From Enterococcus sulfureus ATCC 49903 (GTDB lineage: Bacteria > Bacillota > Bacilli > Lactobacillales > Enterococcaceae): 64,000 bases of DNA. The notes below the pieces were generated by a model. That model was not told the origin of the DNA. It saw only the letters and a list, made by a program, of their open reading frames with translations, and did not search any database. The stretch covers positions 124,001 to 188,000 of the forward strand of contig NZ_ASWO01000001.1 of the NCBI RefSeq assembly GCF_000407605.1, written 5' to 3'. The translations under genes were made by a program, and so were the position numbers. Of the stretch, positions 1-8,763 are shown one piece after another (the stretch's first letter is position 1; every line of letters begins with the position of its first letter).

Positions 1-1391
1 ATAAAGGAAAGCTTCTTCCCTGGATGTGTGAGTAAATACGTATATAAGTTACGCAATTGCGAAAACTGCTTGTAGCGATCGCCCCACATCTTATGTAATA
101 AGCTTTTTTTCCCATGAACGACTTCATCATGTGACAATGGCAAGATATACTGTTCATTGGCCATGTACATAAAAGAAAATGTCAGTTTATTTAAATGATA
201 CTGACGATAAATTGGATCCATTTCATAAAAAGCTAAGGTATCGTTCATCCATCCAAGATCCCACTTATAATCAAATCCTAAGGCGTGATCTTCTACGCGA
301 CCGGTAATCTTTGTTTCAGAAGAGCTTTCTTCTGCGATCATCAGTACTTCAGGATGTGCCAGTTTTACGACAGCATTTAATTTTTGTAAAAAGTATACAC
401 CATCTAAATTTTGATTCGTTCCTAAGTGATTTGGTTCCCATCCCTTATCATCATAATCTAAATAAATCATACTTGAGACAGCATCTACACGTAAGCCATC
501 AATATGGAAAAATTCAATCCAAAACAAAGCATTTGAGATTAAAAAACTTTGAACTTGTGGTTTACTCAAATCAAAATTCAATGATCCCCAGCGGATGTTT
601 TGTGCGCGATTTTCATCTTGATATTCAAATGTCGGTGTGCCATCGTAGTAAGCAAGTGCATCGTCATTTACACAAAAGTGTCCAGGTACCCAATCAAGCA
701 ATACGCCGATATTTTCTTGATGACATAAATCCACAAAAGCTTGAAATTCTTCTGGTGTACCATAGTTTTCTGCTAAAGCAAAATAACCCGTTAACTGGTA
801 TCCCCATGAACGATCAAGAGGATGTTCCATAACCGGCATCAATTCGATGTGTGTGTAGCCCATCTCTTTGACATATGGAACTAATTCATCTGCTAATTCT
901 TTAAATGTAAACGGTGTGCCATCCCAATGGTAACGCCATGATCCGGCATGCACTTCATAGATATTCATTGGACGTTTCAATGTTTGGCTTCTTTTATTTC
1001 GACCACGATACAACCCATCACGCCATTTATGCGTCGCTACAGTGTATAAAATCGCTGCATTGTTCGGACGCGGTTCAAAGCGAATAGCAAATGGGTCAAT
1101 CTTATAAACTTGCCGCCCATTTTGTTGTTCAAGCTTAAATTTGTAGAGATCACCTTCTTTAGGTAAATTCGTATGAATTTCCCAAATACCCGATTCATGA
1201 TCTTTTGTCATCGACAAGGTATGATCCCAATCATTAAATGTTCCAACTAGCCAAACTTGTTTGGCATTCGGTGCAAACACGCGAAAGACATAACCATCCT
1301 CAGTTTGATGTGCACCTAGTAAGTGATGTGCGTAAAAATTTTCTCCAGTTGTAAATAATTGTTTTGCTTGCTCTACTTGTTTTAACTCCAT
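1..1391 (-). CDS. glgB: 1,4-alpha-glucan branching enzyme, partial
   Basis: Cytoplasmic GH13 enzyme that makes alpha-1,6 branches in glycogen. 463 residues are visible and the frame is open to base 1, so the C-terminal part lies outside the window. An N-terminal CBM48-like domain ([19 protein letters not shown] near residues 28-46) precedes the catalytic barrel, which shows [17 protein letters not shown] (nucleophile Asp near 303), IAEESSS (acid/base Glu near 354) and [10 protein letters not shown]. The ATG at 1391 follows a run of G (GGGGGG) about 13 bases upstream. The gene is usually first in a glgBCDA(P) operon, whose remainder would be to the left; that is inference. Family identity is clear from the motifs. 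Confidence 0.95.
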   Translation of the reverse strand, partial: MELKQVEQAKQLFTTGENFYAHHLLGAHQTEDGYVFRVFAPNAKQVWLVGTFNDWDHTLSMTKDHESGIWEIHTNLPKEGDLYKFKLEQQNGRQVYKIDPFAIRFEPRPNNAAILYTVATHKWRDGLYRGRNKRSQTLKRPMNIYEVHAGSWRYHWDGTPFTFKELADELVPYVKEMGYTHIELMPVMEHPLDRSWGYQLTGYFALAENYGTPEEFQAFVDLCHQENIGVLLDWVPGHFCVNDDALAYYDGTPTFEYQDENRAQNIRWGSLNFDLSKPQVQSFLISNALFWIEFFHIDGLRVDAVSSMIYLDYDDKGWEPNHLGTNQNLDGVYFLQKLNAVVKLAHPEVLMIAEESSSETKITGRVEDHALGFDYKWDLGWMNDTLAFYEMDPIYRQYHLNKLTFSFMYMANEQYILPLSHDEVVHGKKSLLHKMWGDRYKQFSQLRNLYTYLLTHPGKKLSF

Positions 1392-1625
1392 CAATGCTAT
1401 TCGTCCCCCCCTCATAAAAAAACAAAAACCTGTTTACAAAATTATGATAACACATCCATATTAACTGTTACAGAATTATTTCTTAAAAAACTAAATCGTT
1501 TTAATCATTTTCAAATCAATTCATCTAAATATAACTAAAAGAACAACTGTTTCATAATTTTTATTTCTCATTTTTTTATCATTTTATGTGTGTCACAATA
1601 AAAAAGAAACCGTTATATTAAATAA
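1392..1625. other. AT-rich intergenic region upstream of glgB
   Basis: Very AT-rich spacer between glgB and the VTT gene. On the minus strand there is a possible -10 (TATCAT near 1445-1450) for glgB but no convincing -35. A stretch resembling half of a cre site (TGTAAACAGG) lies just upstream of glgB but does not match the full consensus. I see no gene. Confidence 0.4.
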
Positions 1626-1652
1626 AAAAAACGAGTTAAACTACTCGTTTTT
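1626..1652 (-). terminator. intrinsic terminator of the VTT gene
   Basis: Stem ACGAGT/ACTCGT around a 6-base loop, followed on the minus strand by a run of T. It includes the stop codon of the upstream membrane protein gene. Confidence 0.7.
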
Positions 1653-2340
1653 GATGATCTTTTTTGATATAGAAAATAAATACTGAAAATAAAATAACAA
1701 TAGCTAGCAAAATAACTCCAAGCTTGATATTTCCTTTAAATAACGCATCTCCACCACAAGCATATAAAATAGATGCTGGCAAGGCTCCTAAAAATACGAT
1801 ACTTCCTTGTTGCTTTTTCGTCATGCGCAATTGCTGGATAGTATAACTAACGAGAATCGATGGAATAAAAGGGATCATATAACTAATCGTTAACCCTGTT
1901 TGTGGGTGCTTCAATGTGCTTAAATGTTTGATCCAATGATTTTGTTGTTTATTTTTATGGATCAAGGGAACTTTATTTAAGAGTGAGATCGCTAAAAAAT
2001 TACCAGATGCATTACCTAAAACATTGATCATACCACCAAATAACGGACCATAACATAATCCTACAAATATGCCAATCACTGAAGTGGGGATGCCTGGGAT
2101 CATACAACACACTATCGTCAGTGCTACCAAAATAACGGCTGCATCGAGGCCGTGTGAACGGACTAAATCCATCACTTCCGTTTTACTCGCTTTAGGATTG
2201 ATCCATGCTGTTAAATCAGGAAAATATGCTTTTAACAACAATAAAAGTAAAATAATCAATACGACAAACCCTAAAATCAACCATCGTCTACGAACTGTTT
2301 GTTGGACCATTCCGGAATGCTCGTAATGATTATTTCTCAT
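1636..2340 (-). CDS. VTT/DedA-family membrane protein
   Basis: Predicted 234-residue integral membrane protein of the VTT (TVP38/TMEM64, DedA-like) family; some relatives have scramblase or undecaprenyl-phosphate flippase roles, but the substrate here is unknown. A first hydrophobic helix lies near residues 22-42. The family core follows, with CCMIPGIPTSVIGIFVGLCY and a GNASGNFLAI stretch, then two or three C-terminal helices and a basic tail. I chose the ATG at 2340, which overlaps the end of the preceding small gene by 11 bases and suggests translational coupling; an ATG at 2310 is an alternative because neither has a strong ribosome site. The gene ends in its own terminator. Confidence 0.8.
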   Translation of the reverse strand: MRNNHYEHSGMVQQTVRRRWLILGFVVLIILLLLLLKAYFPDLTAWINPKASKTEVMDLVRSHGLDAAVILVALTIVCCMIPGIPTSVIGIFVGLCYGPLFGGMINVLGNASGNFLAISLLNKVPLIHKNKQQNHWIKHLSTLKHPQTGLTISYMIPFIPSILVSYTIQQLRMTKKQQGSIVFLGALPASILYACGGDALFKGNIKLGVILLAIVILFSVFIFYIKKDHQKRVV

Positions 2341-2509
2341 CGCGATCGATTTCAAATACAATACGTTCATCTTTTTGATCAGGGTGCAAAATTTTTAGAC
2401 GCTGTGGTGGCCTGATATCTTCAGTATACTGCCCTTCACGTACTAACTCTTTGGGATCGACATTGGCATTTTCTTCATCGCCACGATTAAACAAAATGTT
2501 TTCTTCCAT
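2330..2509 (-). CDS. 59-residue acidic protein, unknown function
   Basis: Short, highly charged, soluble protein with no Cys, no signal peptide and no membrane segment; it is rich in Asp and Glu and ends in FEIDRDEK. The ATG at 2509 is preceded by AAAAGGAG at a good distance, which supports real translation. It overlaps the start of the VTT gene by 11 bases, so the two are probably co-expressed. I do not recognise a family. A longer reading from 2560 is possible but would lack a ribosome site. Confidence 0.6.
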   Translation of the reverse strand: MEENILFNRGDEENANVDPKELVREGQYTEDIRPPQRLKILHPDQKDERIVFEIDRDEK

Positions 2510-2576
2510 AACTATCCACTCCTTTTCCTTTATTTTATAGGAAAAATGAGAAAAAACCAAGAATCTTTATTATACA

Positions 2577-2608
2577 AAAAAAGCTCGACTCCAAAGAGTC
2601 GAGCTTTT
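2577..2608 (-). terminator. terminator of the rplU-prp-rpmA operon
   Basis: Stem AAGCTCGACTC/GAGTCGAGCTT with a short loop and T runs on both sides. It lies 3 bases after the rpmA stop on the minus strand. Confidence 0.9.
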
Positions 2609-2611
2609 AGA

Positions 2612-2905
2612 TTATGCTTCTTGAGCTACTGGGTAGACAGAAACTTGTTTTTTGTCGCGGCCTTTACGTTCGAAACGTACCACACCGTCAACTTTAGCAA
2701 ATAACGTATCATCGCCACCGATACCTACGTTAACGCCTGGATAGATTTTAGTTCCGCGTTGGCGGTATAAAATTGATCCACCACTAACTGTTTGTCCGTC
2801 AGCACGTTTAGCACCTAAACGTTTTGATTGAGAGTCACGTCCGTTGGAAGTAGAACCTCCACCTTTTTTGTGGGCGAATAATTGTAAATTCATATTCAAT
2901 AACAT
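2612..2905 (-). CDS. rpmA: 50S ribosomal protein L27
   Basis: 97-residue L27 of the large subunit, which reaches the peptidyl transferase centre with its N-terminus. It carries the Firmicutes extension [10 protein letters not shown] ahead of [15 protein letters not shown]. In staphylococci the equivalent extension is removed after Phe by the protease Prp, whose gene is immediately upstream. The ATG at 2905 follows AGGAGGTG with good spacing; codons further upstream lie inside the ribosome site. Last gene of the L21 operon. Confidence 0.97.
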   Translation of the reverse strand: MLLNMNLQLFAHKKGGGSTSNGRDSQSKRLGAKRADGQTVSGGSILYRQRGTKIYPGVNVGIGGDDTLFAKVDGVVRFERKGRDKKQVSVYPVAQEA

Positions 2906-2917
2906 GGAATGCACCTC

Positions 2918-3262
2918 CTATTTGATTACTTTTGTTTCGATTTGGATAGATTCGCTATTCTCATTTTGAACTGCTTGTAAACCAAGCAACAAATTTTCTA
3001 ATAAAATTTGCGCAATGTTGGTTTGCTCCTGATTTTTAGAAAACGGCAATTCCATCGCTAAATAGCCACCTTCTTCGTTATCGACTGTTACGATCGGTTC
3101 AAAGCCCGCTAGAGCTTCGATTCCATTGACCGTACTGATCGATAATGCAGAAACTGCGGCACATACGATGTCCATTCCGTATTCTCCCGCATTTGCGTGA
3201 CCTGATAATTCAAATGCTACAATGCGGCCAGAAGCGTCGCGATTGAATGTTCCTTTGATCAT
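2918..3262 (-). CDS. prp: ribosomal-processing cysteine protease Prp
   Basis: 114-residue YsxB/Prp family protein. Prp cleaves the N-terminal extension of L27, a step needed for ribosome function in organisms that have it. The catalytic His lies in LSGHANAGEYG (near residue 21) and the catalytic Cys in DIVCAAVSAL (near residue 33), as in characterised Prp. It sits between rplU and rpmA, the conserved Firmicutes order, so protease and substrate are co-transcribed. ATG at 3262. Confidence 0.93.
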   Translation of the reverse strand: MIKGTFNRDASGRIVAFELSGHANAGEYGMDIVCAAVSALSISTVNGIEALAGFEPIVTVDNEEGGYLAMELPFSKNQEQTNIAQILLENLLLGLQAVQNENSESIQIETKVIK

Positions 3263-3287
3263 AACTCGTACCCTACTTTTTGATTAA

Positions 3288-3596
3288 TTATGCGTTGATC
3301 GCTTCGATAACCACTTTTGTATATGGTTGACGATGACCTTGTTTAGTGTGAGAATGTTTTTTAGGTTTGTATTTGAAAGTTACGACTTTCTTTTGTTTGC
3401 CGTGTTTTTCTACAGTTCCTTCAACAGTTGCTCCAGCAACAGTCGGAGCACCTACTTTAGTTGATTCACCACCAACTAAAATAACCTCGTCAAATGTTAC
3501 TTTTTGTCCAGCTTCAACGTCTAATTTTTCAACGTAGATTGCTTGACCAACTTCAACTTTGATTTGTTTACCACCAGTTTTGATAATTGCGTACAT
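3288..3596 (-). CDS. rplU: 50S ribosomal protein L21
   Basis: 102-residue L21 beginning [18 protein letters not shown], full length for the family, with the C-terminal [17 protein letters not shown] segment. ATG at 3596 is preceded by AGGAGGTG. First gene of rplU-prp-rpmA, with its own promoter and structured leader upstream. Confidence 0.97.
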   Translation of the reverse strand: MYAIIKTGGKQIKVEVGQAIYVEKLDVEAGQKVTFDEVILVGGESTKVGAPTVAGATVEGTVEKHGKQKKVVTFKYKPKKHSHTKQGHRQPYTKVVIEAINA

Positions 3597-3599
3597 GCT

Positions 3600-3710
3600 A
3601 TACAGCACCTCCTTCTTTTAGACTTAGACTCGCCATCCCAAGTGATCTTGCGATACTTATGAACTTGTTCTGTGCGGTTGTAGCTGTGGAGTCCACAATT
3701 ACAACAATAC
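3600..3710 (-). promoter_or_regulatory. L21 leader RNA (candidate)
   Basis: About 110 bases between the promoter and rplU. The region folds into a stem with TTGTA/TACAA and GTGGA/TCCAC arms, followed by a conserved-looking unpaired stretch and a second segment before the ribosome site. Position and size fit the known L21 leader upstream of rplU in Firmicutes, which is thought to bind L21. The family assignment is by position and general structure, not by alignment. Confidence 0.6.
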
Positions 3711-3711
3711 T

Positions 3712-3740
3712 AATCTATCAAATCTCATCCACTTAGTCAA
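3712..3740 (-). promoter_or_regulatory. promoter of rplU operon
   Basis: TTGACT, a 17-base spacer and TAGATT on the minus strand, lying immediately downstream of leuD. It makes the L21 operon independent of the leu operon. Confidence 0.8.
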
Positions 3741-3750
3741 GAATAACTTG

Positions 3751-4326
3751 TTAAATTTGCTGTTTTTTTTCATACGCTGCAATTTCATTTTCATATTGTA
3801 GGGTAATCGCGATTTCATCTAATCCATTGATTAATTTATGTTTCCAGGTTGGATCGATATCAAATGTATACGAATTTCCATTGTACGTCACCGTTTGCGC
3901 ATCTAAATCGACCGTGACCTCTTTTGTCGGATCGCTGACTAGTTCTTGTCGTACTTGTTTGTCAAGCACGATTGGCAACACACCATTTTTAGTTGCATTC
4001 ATGTAGAAAATATCACTAAAACTACCTGCTATGATTACTTTAAACCCATAATCGAGTAGTGCCCACGCTGCATGCTCACGAGAAGATCCTGAACCAAAAT
4101 TGTCTCCAGTAACCAAAATCTGCGCTTTTTTATATACTGGATCATTTAAAATAAATTCTGGATTTGGCGTGCGATCACGTAAATAGCGCCAATCATCAAA
4201 TAAAAACTCTCCGAACCCTGTTTTTTCGATTCGTTTCAAATAGGTTTTTGGAATCAATTGATCCGTGTCGATATTATCATTTAACAACGGGACCGCTTGA
4301 CTCGTCAAAATGTTAATGGCTTCCAT
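3751..4326 (-). CDS. leuD: 3-isopropylmalate dehydratase small subunit
   Basis: 191-residue swivel-domain subunit that pairs with LeuC to isomerise 2- to 3-isopropylmalate in leucine synthesis. Typical motifs are [14 protein letters not shown] near residue 20, [14 protein letters not shown] near 72 and the Asp/Trp-rich end. I chose the ATG at 4326, 10 bases from AAAGGAG; a GTG at 4335 is too close to that site. It starts 1 base before the leuC stop, so coupling is likely. Last gene of the leu operon; no clear terminator follows before the rplU promoter. Confidence 0.95.
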   Translation of the reverse strand: MEAINILTSQAVPLLNDNIDTDQLIPKTYLKRIEKTGFGEFLFDDWRYLRDRTPNPEFILNDPVYKKAQILVTGDNFGSGSSREHAAWALLDYGFKVIIAGSFSDIFYMNATKNGVLPIVLDKQVRQELVSDPTKEVTVDLDAQTVTYNGNSYTFDIDPTWKHKLINGLDEIAITLQYENEIAAYEKKQQI

Positions 4327-4327
4327 A

Positions 4328-5707
4328 TTATGCACGCTCCTTTATAAGAGGTCTGATATCGATAAAATGACCATGAAGAGCCGCAGCTGCCGCCATGGCT
4401 GGACTACAAAGATGGGTCCGCGCATTTTTCCCTTGACGCCCAACGAAATTACGATTTGATGTCGAAGCACAATGGACGAATTCTGGCACCTTATCTGGAT
4501 TCATACCAAGACACATTGAACATCCGGGTTCACGCCATTCAAATCCTGCATCAATGAAAATCTTATCCAATCCTAATGCTTCAGCTGCTTTACGTACTGG
4601 ACGTGAGCCAGGTACTATGATCCCCGTCACTCGTTCATCAATCGTTTTGCCTTCGACAATGCGTGCGGCTTCTTGTAAATCAGATAAGCGACCATTTGTA
4701 CATGAACCGATAAATACGTATTCGATCGGGATATCTTGTGCGTGTTGTCCAGGTTTTAGCTCCATATAGTCGTAGGCCATTTGATCGTTATGATCCGCGA
4801 TTTCAGGAAATGCTTCCTCGATTGAAACGCCCATCTCAGGGTTTGTTCCCCAAGTAATGTAAGGTGAAAGCGTTGAAACATCCAATGAACGTATCTCATC
4901 ATAGCAACTTTTATCATCGGTATACAATTTGCGCCATCCCTCACACGCGCGATCAAATGACTCAGGTGCATAAGGACGATTTTTTAAATACGTAAACGTT
5001 GTTTCGTCAGGTGCGATCATGCCCATTTTTGCGCCCCCTTCAATCGACATATTACAAATCGTCATCCGTTCTTCCATCGTTAACTTTTCGATTGTTTCAC
5101 CAAAAAATTCAACCGCATACCCCACACCAAAATCCACACCCAGTGTTGCGATCAAGGCTAAGATAATGTCTTTTGCATACACACCTGGTTGCAATTGACC
5201 GGTAATTTCAATCCCCATGGTTTTGGGTTTCTTTTGCCATAAGGTTTGTGTGGCCAATACATGCTCGACTTCACTTGTGCCGATCCCAAATGCTATGGCT
5301 CCAAACGCTCCATGAGTCGCCGTGTGGGAATCTCCACAAACAATCGTTTTTCCAGGTTGTGTCAGCCCTAGTTCAGGACCAACCATATGCACGATTCCTT
5401 GATGTTTGGATCCATTATCACACAACGCAATTTGAAACTCTTCGCAATTTTGACGTAAGGTGTCCATCTGTTTTTTAGAAACTAGATCGGTGATGGTATG
5501 GATATCTTTTGTAGGTACATTGTGATCCATTGTCCCAAAAGTTTTTTCTGGACAACGAACGGTTCGCTTTGCTTGGCGCAAGCCTTCAAAAGCTTGTGGT
5601 GAAGTCACTTCATGGATCAACTGTAGATCAATATATAGCAATTGCGCTTCGTTTGCTTCTCCTGCTATTACATGTTGTTGCCAGACTTTATCAAATAGTG
5701 TTTGCAT
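4328..5707 (-). CDS. leuC: 3-isopropylmalate dehydratase large subunit
   Basis: 459-residue aconitase-family subunit. The three cluster cysteines are visible in FIGSCTNGR and in [13 protein letters not shown], and the early [12 protein letters not shown] and [13 protein letters not shown] motifs are intact. I chose the ATG at 5707 (MQTLFDKVW), which has AAGGAG seven bases upstream. Longer upstream frames inside leuB are not expected in the family. It overlaps leuB by 17 bases. Confidence 0.96.
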   Translation of the reverse strand: MQTLFDKVWQQHVIAGEANEAQLLYIDLQLIHEVTSPQAFEGLRQAKRTVRCPEKTFGTMDHNVPTKDIHTITDLVSKKQMDTLRQNCEEFQIALCDNGSKHQGIVHMVGPELGLTQPGKTIVCGDSHTATHGAFGAIAFGIGTSEVEHVLATQTLWQKKPKTMGIEITGQLQPGVYAKDIILALIATLGVDFGVGYAVEFFGETIEKLTMEERMTICNMSIEGGAKMGMIAPDETTFTYLKNRPYAPESFDRACEGWRKLYTDDKSCYDEIRSLDVSTLSPYITWGTNPEMGVSIEEAFPEIADHNDQMAYDYMELKPGQHAQDIPIEYVFIGSCTNGRLSDLQEAARIVEGKTIDERVTGIIVPGSRPVRKAAEALGLDKIFIDAGFEWREPGCSMCLGMNPDKVPEFVHCASTSNRNFVGRQGKNARTHLCSPAMAAAAALHGHFIDIRPLIKERA

Positions 5708-6749
5708 AAACATTCTCCTTTTTATACGCTGCAAGTACAGCATCTGTAACTTCTGTAGTCGTTGCTTTTCCTGCAAGATCTGGTGTACGACAAGTCGCGA
5801 GTGCTTGGTCACAGGCATATTCTAAACGTGTTGCGATCTCCTGTTGTCCAAAACTTTCACGCAACATCATCGCCACGGACAAAATCATAGAAATCGGATT
5901 GGCTTGATTGAGTCCCGCAATATCGGGCGCAGATCCGTGAATCGGTTCATATAATGACACACCTGTCCCATGGCTTGCACTAGGTAATACACCAAGTGAT
6001 CCAGGAAGGACCGAGGTTTCATCGCTCAAGATATCCCCAAATAAATTTTCAGTGACGATTACATCAAAACGAGTCGGATTTTTAATGACTTCCATTGCAG
6101 CAGAATCGACATATTGATACGTAACCTCACATTCTGGATACTCTAGCGCGATCTCTGCGACTACCTTGCGCCACAGACGACTTGTAGCGAGTACATTGGC
6201 TTTATCTACCGCACAAACTTTTTGACGGCGTATTTTAGCTAATTCAAATGCATAGCGCACGATGCGTTTGATTTCATCTACATGATAATAATTCGTATCG
6301 ACAGCTTCTTGCTCTTTTTGATAGCTCGGTGTGCCAAAATAAACCCCACTGGTCAATTCTCGTACTACGACGAGATCGGTTCCTTTGACAATACTTGCTT
6401 TTAACGGTGAAAAATCAACCAATTGTTCACTAACTTTAACAGGACGAATATTCGCAAATAACGACAAAGATTTACGTAAAGCCAATAACCCTTGTTCTGG
6501 TGTTTGTGTTGCATCTTGCCACTTTGGCCCTCCAATGGCCGCTAGTAAAACCGCATCGGCTTCTTGACAAGCCTGTAATGTCTCTTTTGGTAACGGCATG
6601 CCTTTTGCCTCAATTGCAGCTCCACCAAACGCATACGCATGATGTGTAAGTGAAAGTCCATGTGTGTCTACGATATACTCTAAAACACGAATGGCTTGTT
6701 GCATGATCTCTGGGCCAATGCCATCACCAGCTAATGTTACGACTTTCAT
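5691..6749 (-). CDS. leuB: 3-isopropylmalate dehydrogenase
   Basis: 352 residues. Oxidises 3-isopropylmalate with NAD, giving 2-oxoisocaproate after decarboxylation. It starts [15 protein letters not shown] and shows [10 protein letters not shown], the YQYVDSAAM and [12 protein letters not shown] substrate and metal motifs and the NAD site [14 protein letters not shown]. The start overlaps the leuA stop in ATGA fashion, so translation is coupled. Confidence 0.96.
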   Translation of the reverse strand: MKVVTLAGDGIGPEIMQQAIRVLEYIVDTHGLSLTHHAYAFGGAAIEAKGMPLPKETLQACQEADAVLLAAIGGPKWQDATQTPEQGLLALRKSLSLFANIRPVKVSEQLVDFSPLKASIVKGTDLVVVRELTSGVYFGTPSYQKEQEAVDTNYYHVDEIKRIVRYAFELAKIRRQKVCAVDKANVLATSRLWRKVVAEIALEYPECEVTYQYVDSAAMEVIKNPTRFDVIVTENLFGDILSDETSVLPGSLGVLPSASHGTGVSLYEPIHGSAPDIAGLNQANPISMILSVAMMLRESFGQQEIATRLEYACDQALATCRTPDLAGKATTTEVTDAVLAAYKKENVYANTI

Positions 6750-8263
6750 ACAGTAACCTCCATTTGAGAAAATTTGATGCTCGCTTGTACATAAGCTTTA
6801 GCCGAGGCATGGAGCACATCGAAATCGAGGCCATTGCCACTAAATACTTGATTTTGTTTGTTCATCAAAGCCACGTGAACTTGCGCCTGAGCGTCTTCAC
6901 CTTCTGTAAGAGAGGTGATCGTGTATTCCGTTAGGAGCGGTTCTTGATCAAACACTTGATCGATCGCATGATAAATGGCTTGAATACTTCCATCTCCAAC
7001 AGCTGAAGCGACTTTCAATTCATCAGCTACTGTGACTTCGATCACAGCACATTGATAGCCATCTGAAACATATTGGACTTGTAGACGAGTCAATTGGGCT
7101 TCTTGCTCTTCTTGATGTATCTGTTCACTCACCAATGCATGCAAGTCATAATCACTTAATTGATTTTTCTTATCGGCTAACGCTTTAAACTGGATAAACA
7201 GCTCTTGTAGTTCTTCTTTTGATTTCGTATAGCCTAATGCTTTTATTTTTTCACTAAATGCATGTTTGCCCGAAAGTTTACCAAGTGGGAGTGAATTTGT
7301 AGCTACACCCACTAATTGCGGTGTAATAATTTCATAAGTCTCCGGATTTTTTAAAACGCCGTCTTGATGGATCCCTGATTCATGAGCATATGCGTTTCCA
7401 CCGATAATCGCTTTATTTTTTGGCACATGCAATCCAGATAAACGAGAGACTAAATCACTCGTATTTTTTGTTTCTGCCAAGGTGATATTGGATGCACATT
7501 GATAAAAATCTTTACGAATATATAACGCAACTGCGACTTCTTCTAGCGCTGTATTGCCGGCACGTTCGCCAATCCCATTAACCGTTCCTTCCACACGATT
7601 TGCTCCATTTTCAATAGCAGCTAAAGCATTTGCTGTAGCCATCCCTAAATCATCATGACAATGGGAAGAAAACGTAATAGGGTGTGGACTATGGATATGT
7701 TCGATTAAATAGCGAAAGAGTTCACCGTATTCTGTCGGTGTAGAAAATCCTACGGTATCTGGAATATTGATAATCGTCGCACCCGCATCGATCGCTGTTT
7801 GGACAGCTTCAAGCAAAAAGTCTTTTTCAGTACGTGAAGCATCTTCTGGTGAGAATTGGACAATTTCAAATAAGGAGCGTGCATACGTCACATGATCATG
7901 AATCGAACGCAAGATTTCTGCTTTTGACAGCTTCAATTTATCTCGACGATGAATCGGACTTGTCGCTAAGAAAATATGAATTTGTGGAGATACCGCGTCT
8001 TCTAATGCTTCGTACGCGCGGTCGATATCTGGTTTTTGGCAACGTGCTAATGCAGCGACCGTTGTCTTTTTTATCGCTCTAGCAATGGCCTGTACCGCTT
8101 CAAAATCTCCTTGAGACGCAATCGGAAATCCCGCTTCGATCGTATCGATCCCCCAATTTTCTAATTGTAACGCCAGTTGGACCTTTTCCTTTTTATTAAA
8201 ATGAACGCCTGGAGTTTGCTCACCATCGCGTAGTGTAGTGTCAAAAAATTCGATTTTTCTCAT
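6746..8263 (-). CDS. leuA: 2-isopropylmalate synthase
   Basis: 505 residues. Condenses acetyl-CoA with 2-oxoisovalerate, the committed step of leucine synthesis. The catalytic HMGL-like barrel begins [15 protein letters not shown] and includes [19 protein letters not shown] and [14 protein letters not shown]; the C-terminal part (about 390-505) is the LeuA regulatory domain that mediates leucine feedback. The ATG at 8263 follows AAAAGGAG; a start at 8314 would lie inside the attenuator and is rejected. First gene of leuABCD. Confidence 0.96.
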   Translation of the reverse strand: MRKIEFFDTTLRDGEQTPGVHFNKKEKVQLALQLENWGIDTIEAGFPIASQGDFEAVQAIARAIKKTTVAALARCQKPDIDRAYEALEDAVSPQIHIFLATSPIHRRDKLKLSKAEILRSIHDHVTYARSLFEIVQFSPEDASRTEKDFLLEAVQTAIDAGATIINIPDTVGFSTPTEYGELFRYLIEHIHSPHPITFSSHCHDDLGMATANALAAIENGANRVEGTVNGIGERAGNTALEEVAVALYIRKDFYQCASNITLAETKNTSDLVSRLSGLHVPKNKAIIGGNAYAHESGIHQDGVLKNPETYEIITPQLVGVATNSLPLGKLSGKHAFSEKIKALGYTKSKEELQELFIQFKALADKKNQLSDYDLHALVSEQIHQEEQEAQLTRLQVQYVSDGYQCAVIEVTVADELKVASAVGDGSIQAIYHAIDQVFDQEPLLTEYTITSLTEGEDAQAQVHVALMNKQNQVFSGNGLDFDVLHASAKAYVQASIKFSQMEVTV

Positions 8264-8297
8264 CTGTTTTCGCTCCTTTTTTATTGAATTTGGGTAT

Positions 8298-8337
8298 AAA
8301 AAAAAACATTCCACAAAGGTTTTCCTTCATGCAATGT
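8298..8337 (-). terminator. leu attenuator (transcription terminator in leader)
   Basis: On the minus strand ACATT, one G-G mismatch, CATGAAGG, loop AAAA, CCTTTGTG and AATGT form a long stem followed by T9. It sits between the leader peptide and leuA. An upstream hairpin with arms AGGATTCTTC and GAAGAGTCCT and a possible TCCT/AGGA alternative pairing complete an attenuation-type layout. Confidence 0.85.
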
Positions 8338-8376
8338 GAATAGGACTCTTCAAATACTGCGTCGAAGAATCCTGTG

Positions 8377-8427
8377 TCATAATAATAATAAGTTTAGAAA
8401 AGTCAACGTTTGTTTAGTAGAGTTCAT
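8377..8427 (-). CDS. leu operon leader peptide
   Basis: A 16-residue peptide, MNSTKQTLTFLNLLLL, with a strong ribosome site AAAGGAG eight to nine bases before the ATG at 8427. Six of 16 residues are Leu (TTG, CTA and four consecutive TTA codons directly before TGA). This is the classic pattern of a leucine-sensing leader peptide: a ribosome stalled on the UUA run under leucine shortage would change the fold of the following RNA and prevent the terminator at 8298-8337. The mechanism is inferred; the peptide, codons and terminator are seen directly. Confidence 0.88.
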   Translation of the reverse strand: MNSTKQTLTFLNLLLL

Positions 8428-8463
8428 CTTAATCCGCTCCTTTAAATGTCTTTCTTGTATTTG

Positions 8464-8492
8464 AGAATACCGATATTTAAAAAAGAAGTCAA
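8464..8492 (-). promoter_or_regulatory. promoter of the leu operon
   Basis: TTGACT, 17-base spacer, TATTCT on the minus strand. Transcription would begin near 8457, about 30 bases before the leader peptide. Confidence 0.8.
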
Positions 8493-8504
8493 CCACTTTT
8501 TCTA

Positions 8505-8519
8505 AATTTTCTGAATATT
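8505..8519. promoter_or_regulatory. CodY box upstream of leu promoter
   Basis: 15-mer AATTTTCTGAATATT matches the CodY consensus AATTTTCWGAAAATT at 14 of 15 positions. It lies 12 bases upstream of the -35, suggesting control by CodY (branched-chain amino acids and GTP). Confidence 0.7.
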
Positions 8520-8534
8520 TTTTCTATTTATAAC

Positions 8535-8576
8535 AAAAAAAAGAAGCGTTTGTTTCGTAAACAACTTCGTTTCTTT
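8535..8576. other. imperfect inverted repeat between leu and tRNA units
   Basis: An imperfect hairpin (TTGTTT/AAACAA core with AAG/CTT outer arms) with T runs on the minus strand. It may be a second terminator for the tRNA transcript. No gene is visible between 8428 and 8633. Confidence 0.4.
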
Positions 8577-8599
8577 TGTTTCGTCCACTAAAAGATAAC

Positions 8600-8626
8600 A
8601 AAAAAACCTCTAGACTATTCTAGAGG
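8600..8626 (-). terminator. terminator after tRNA-Arg
   Basis: Perfect stem CCTCTAGA/TCTAGAGG with a 4-base loop followed by T6 on the minus strand. Confidence 0.85.
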
Positions 8627-8633
8627 TCAAAAG

Positions 8634-8707
8634 CGTCACAGGAGGGATTCGAACCCCCGACCGTCCGCTTAGAAGGCGGATGCTCTATCCGGCTGAGCTA
8701 CTATGAC
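8634..8707 (-). tRNA. tRNA-Arg (anticodon UCU)
   Basis: Acceptor stem GTCATAG/CTGTGAC (one G-T pair), D arm with AGCTCAG, anticodon stem CCGCC/GGCGG-like with TCT in the loop, and T arm with GGTTCGAATCC. CCA is not encoded: the discriminator G is followed by CTT. Stand-alone gene with its own promoter and terminator. Confidence 0.95.
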
Positions 8708-8725
8708 AAATCAGCAACAAAGATT

Positions 8726-8754
8726 ATTATAGGCAAGTGCTTGCTGAATGTCAA
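8726..8754 (-). promoter_or_regulatory. promoter of tRNA-Arg
   Basis: Consensus TTGACA, 17-base spacer and TATAAT on the minus strand, placed just before the tRNA. This is a perfect sigma-A promoter. Confidence 0.92.
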
Positions 8755-8763
8755 TGCTTTTTG

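Noticed and set aside
311-832. Plus-strand frame opposite glgB
   Set aside because: Antisense to a clear glgB frame, no ribosome site, no family features.
1420-1440. cre site upstream of glgB
   Set aside because: TGTAAACAGG fits only half of the consensus.
8264-8314. Longer N-terminus of LeuA
   Set aside because: It would be read through the attenuator hairpin and lacks a ribosome site; the start at 8263 has AAAAGGAG.
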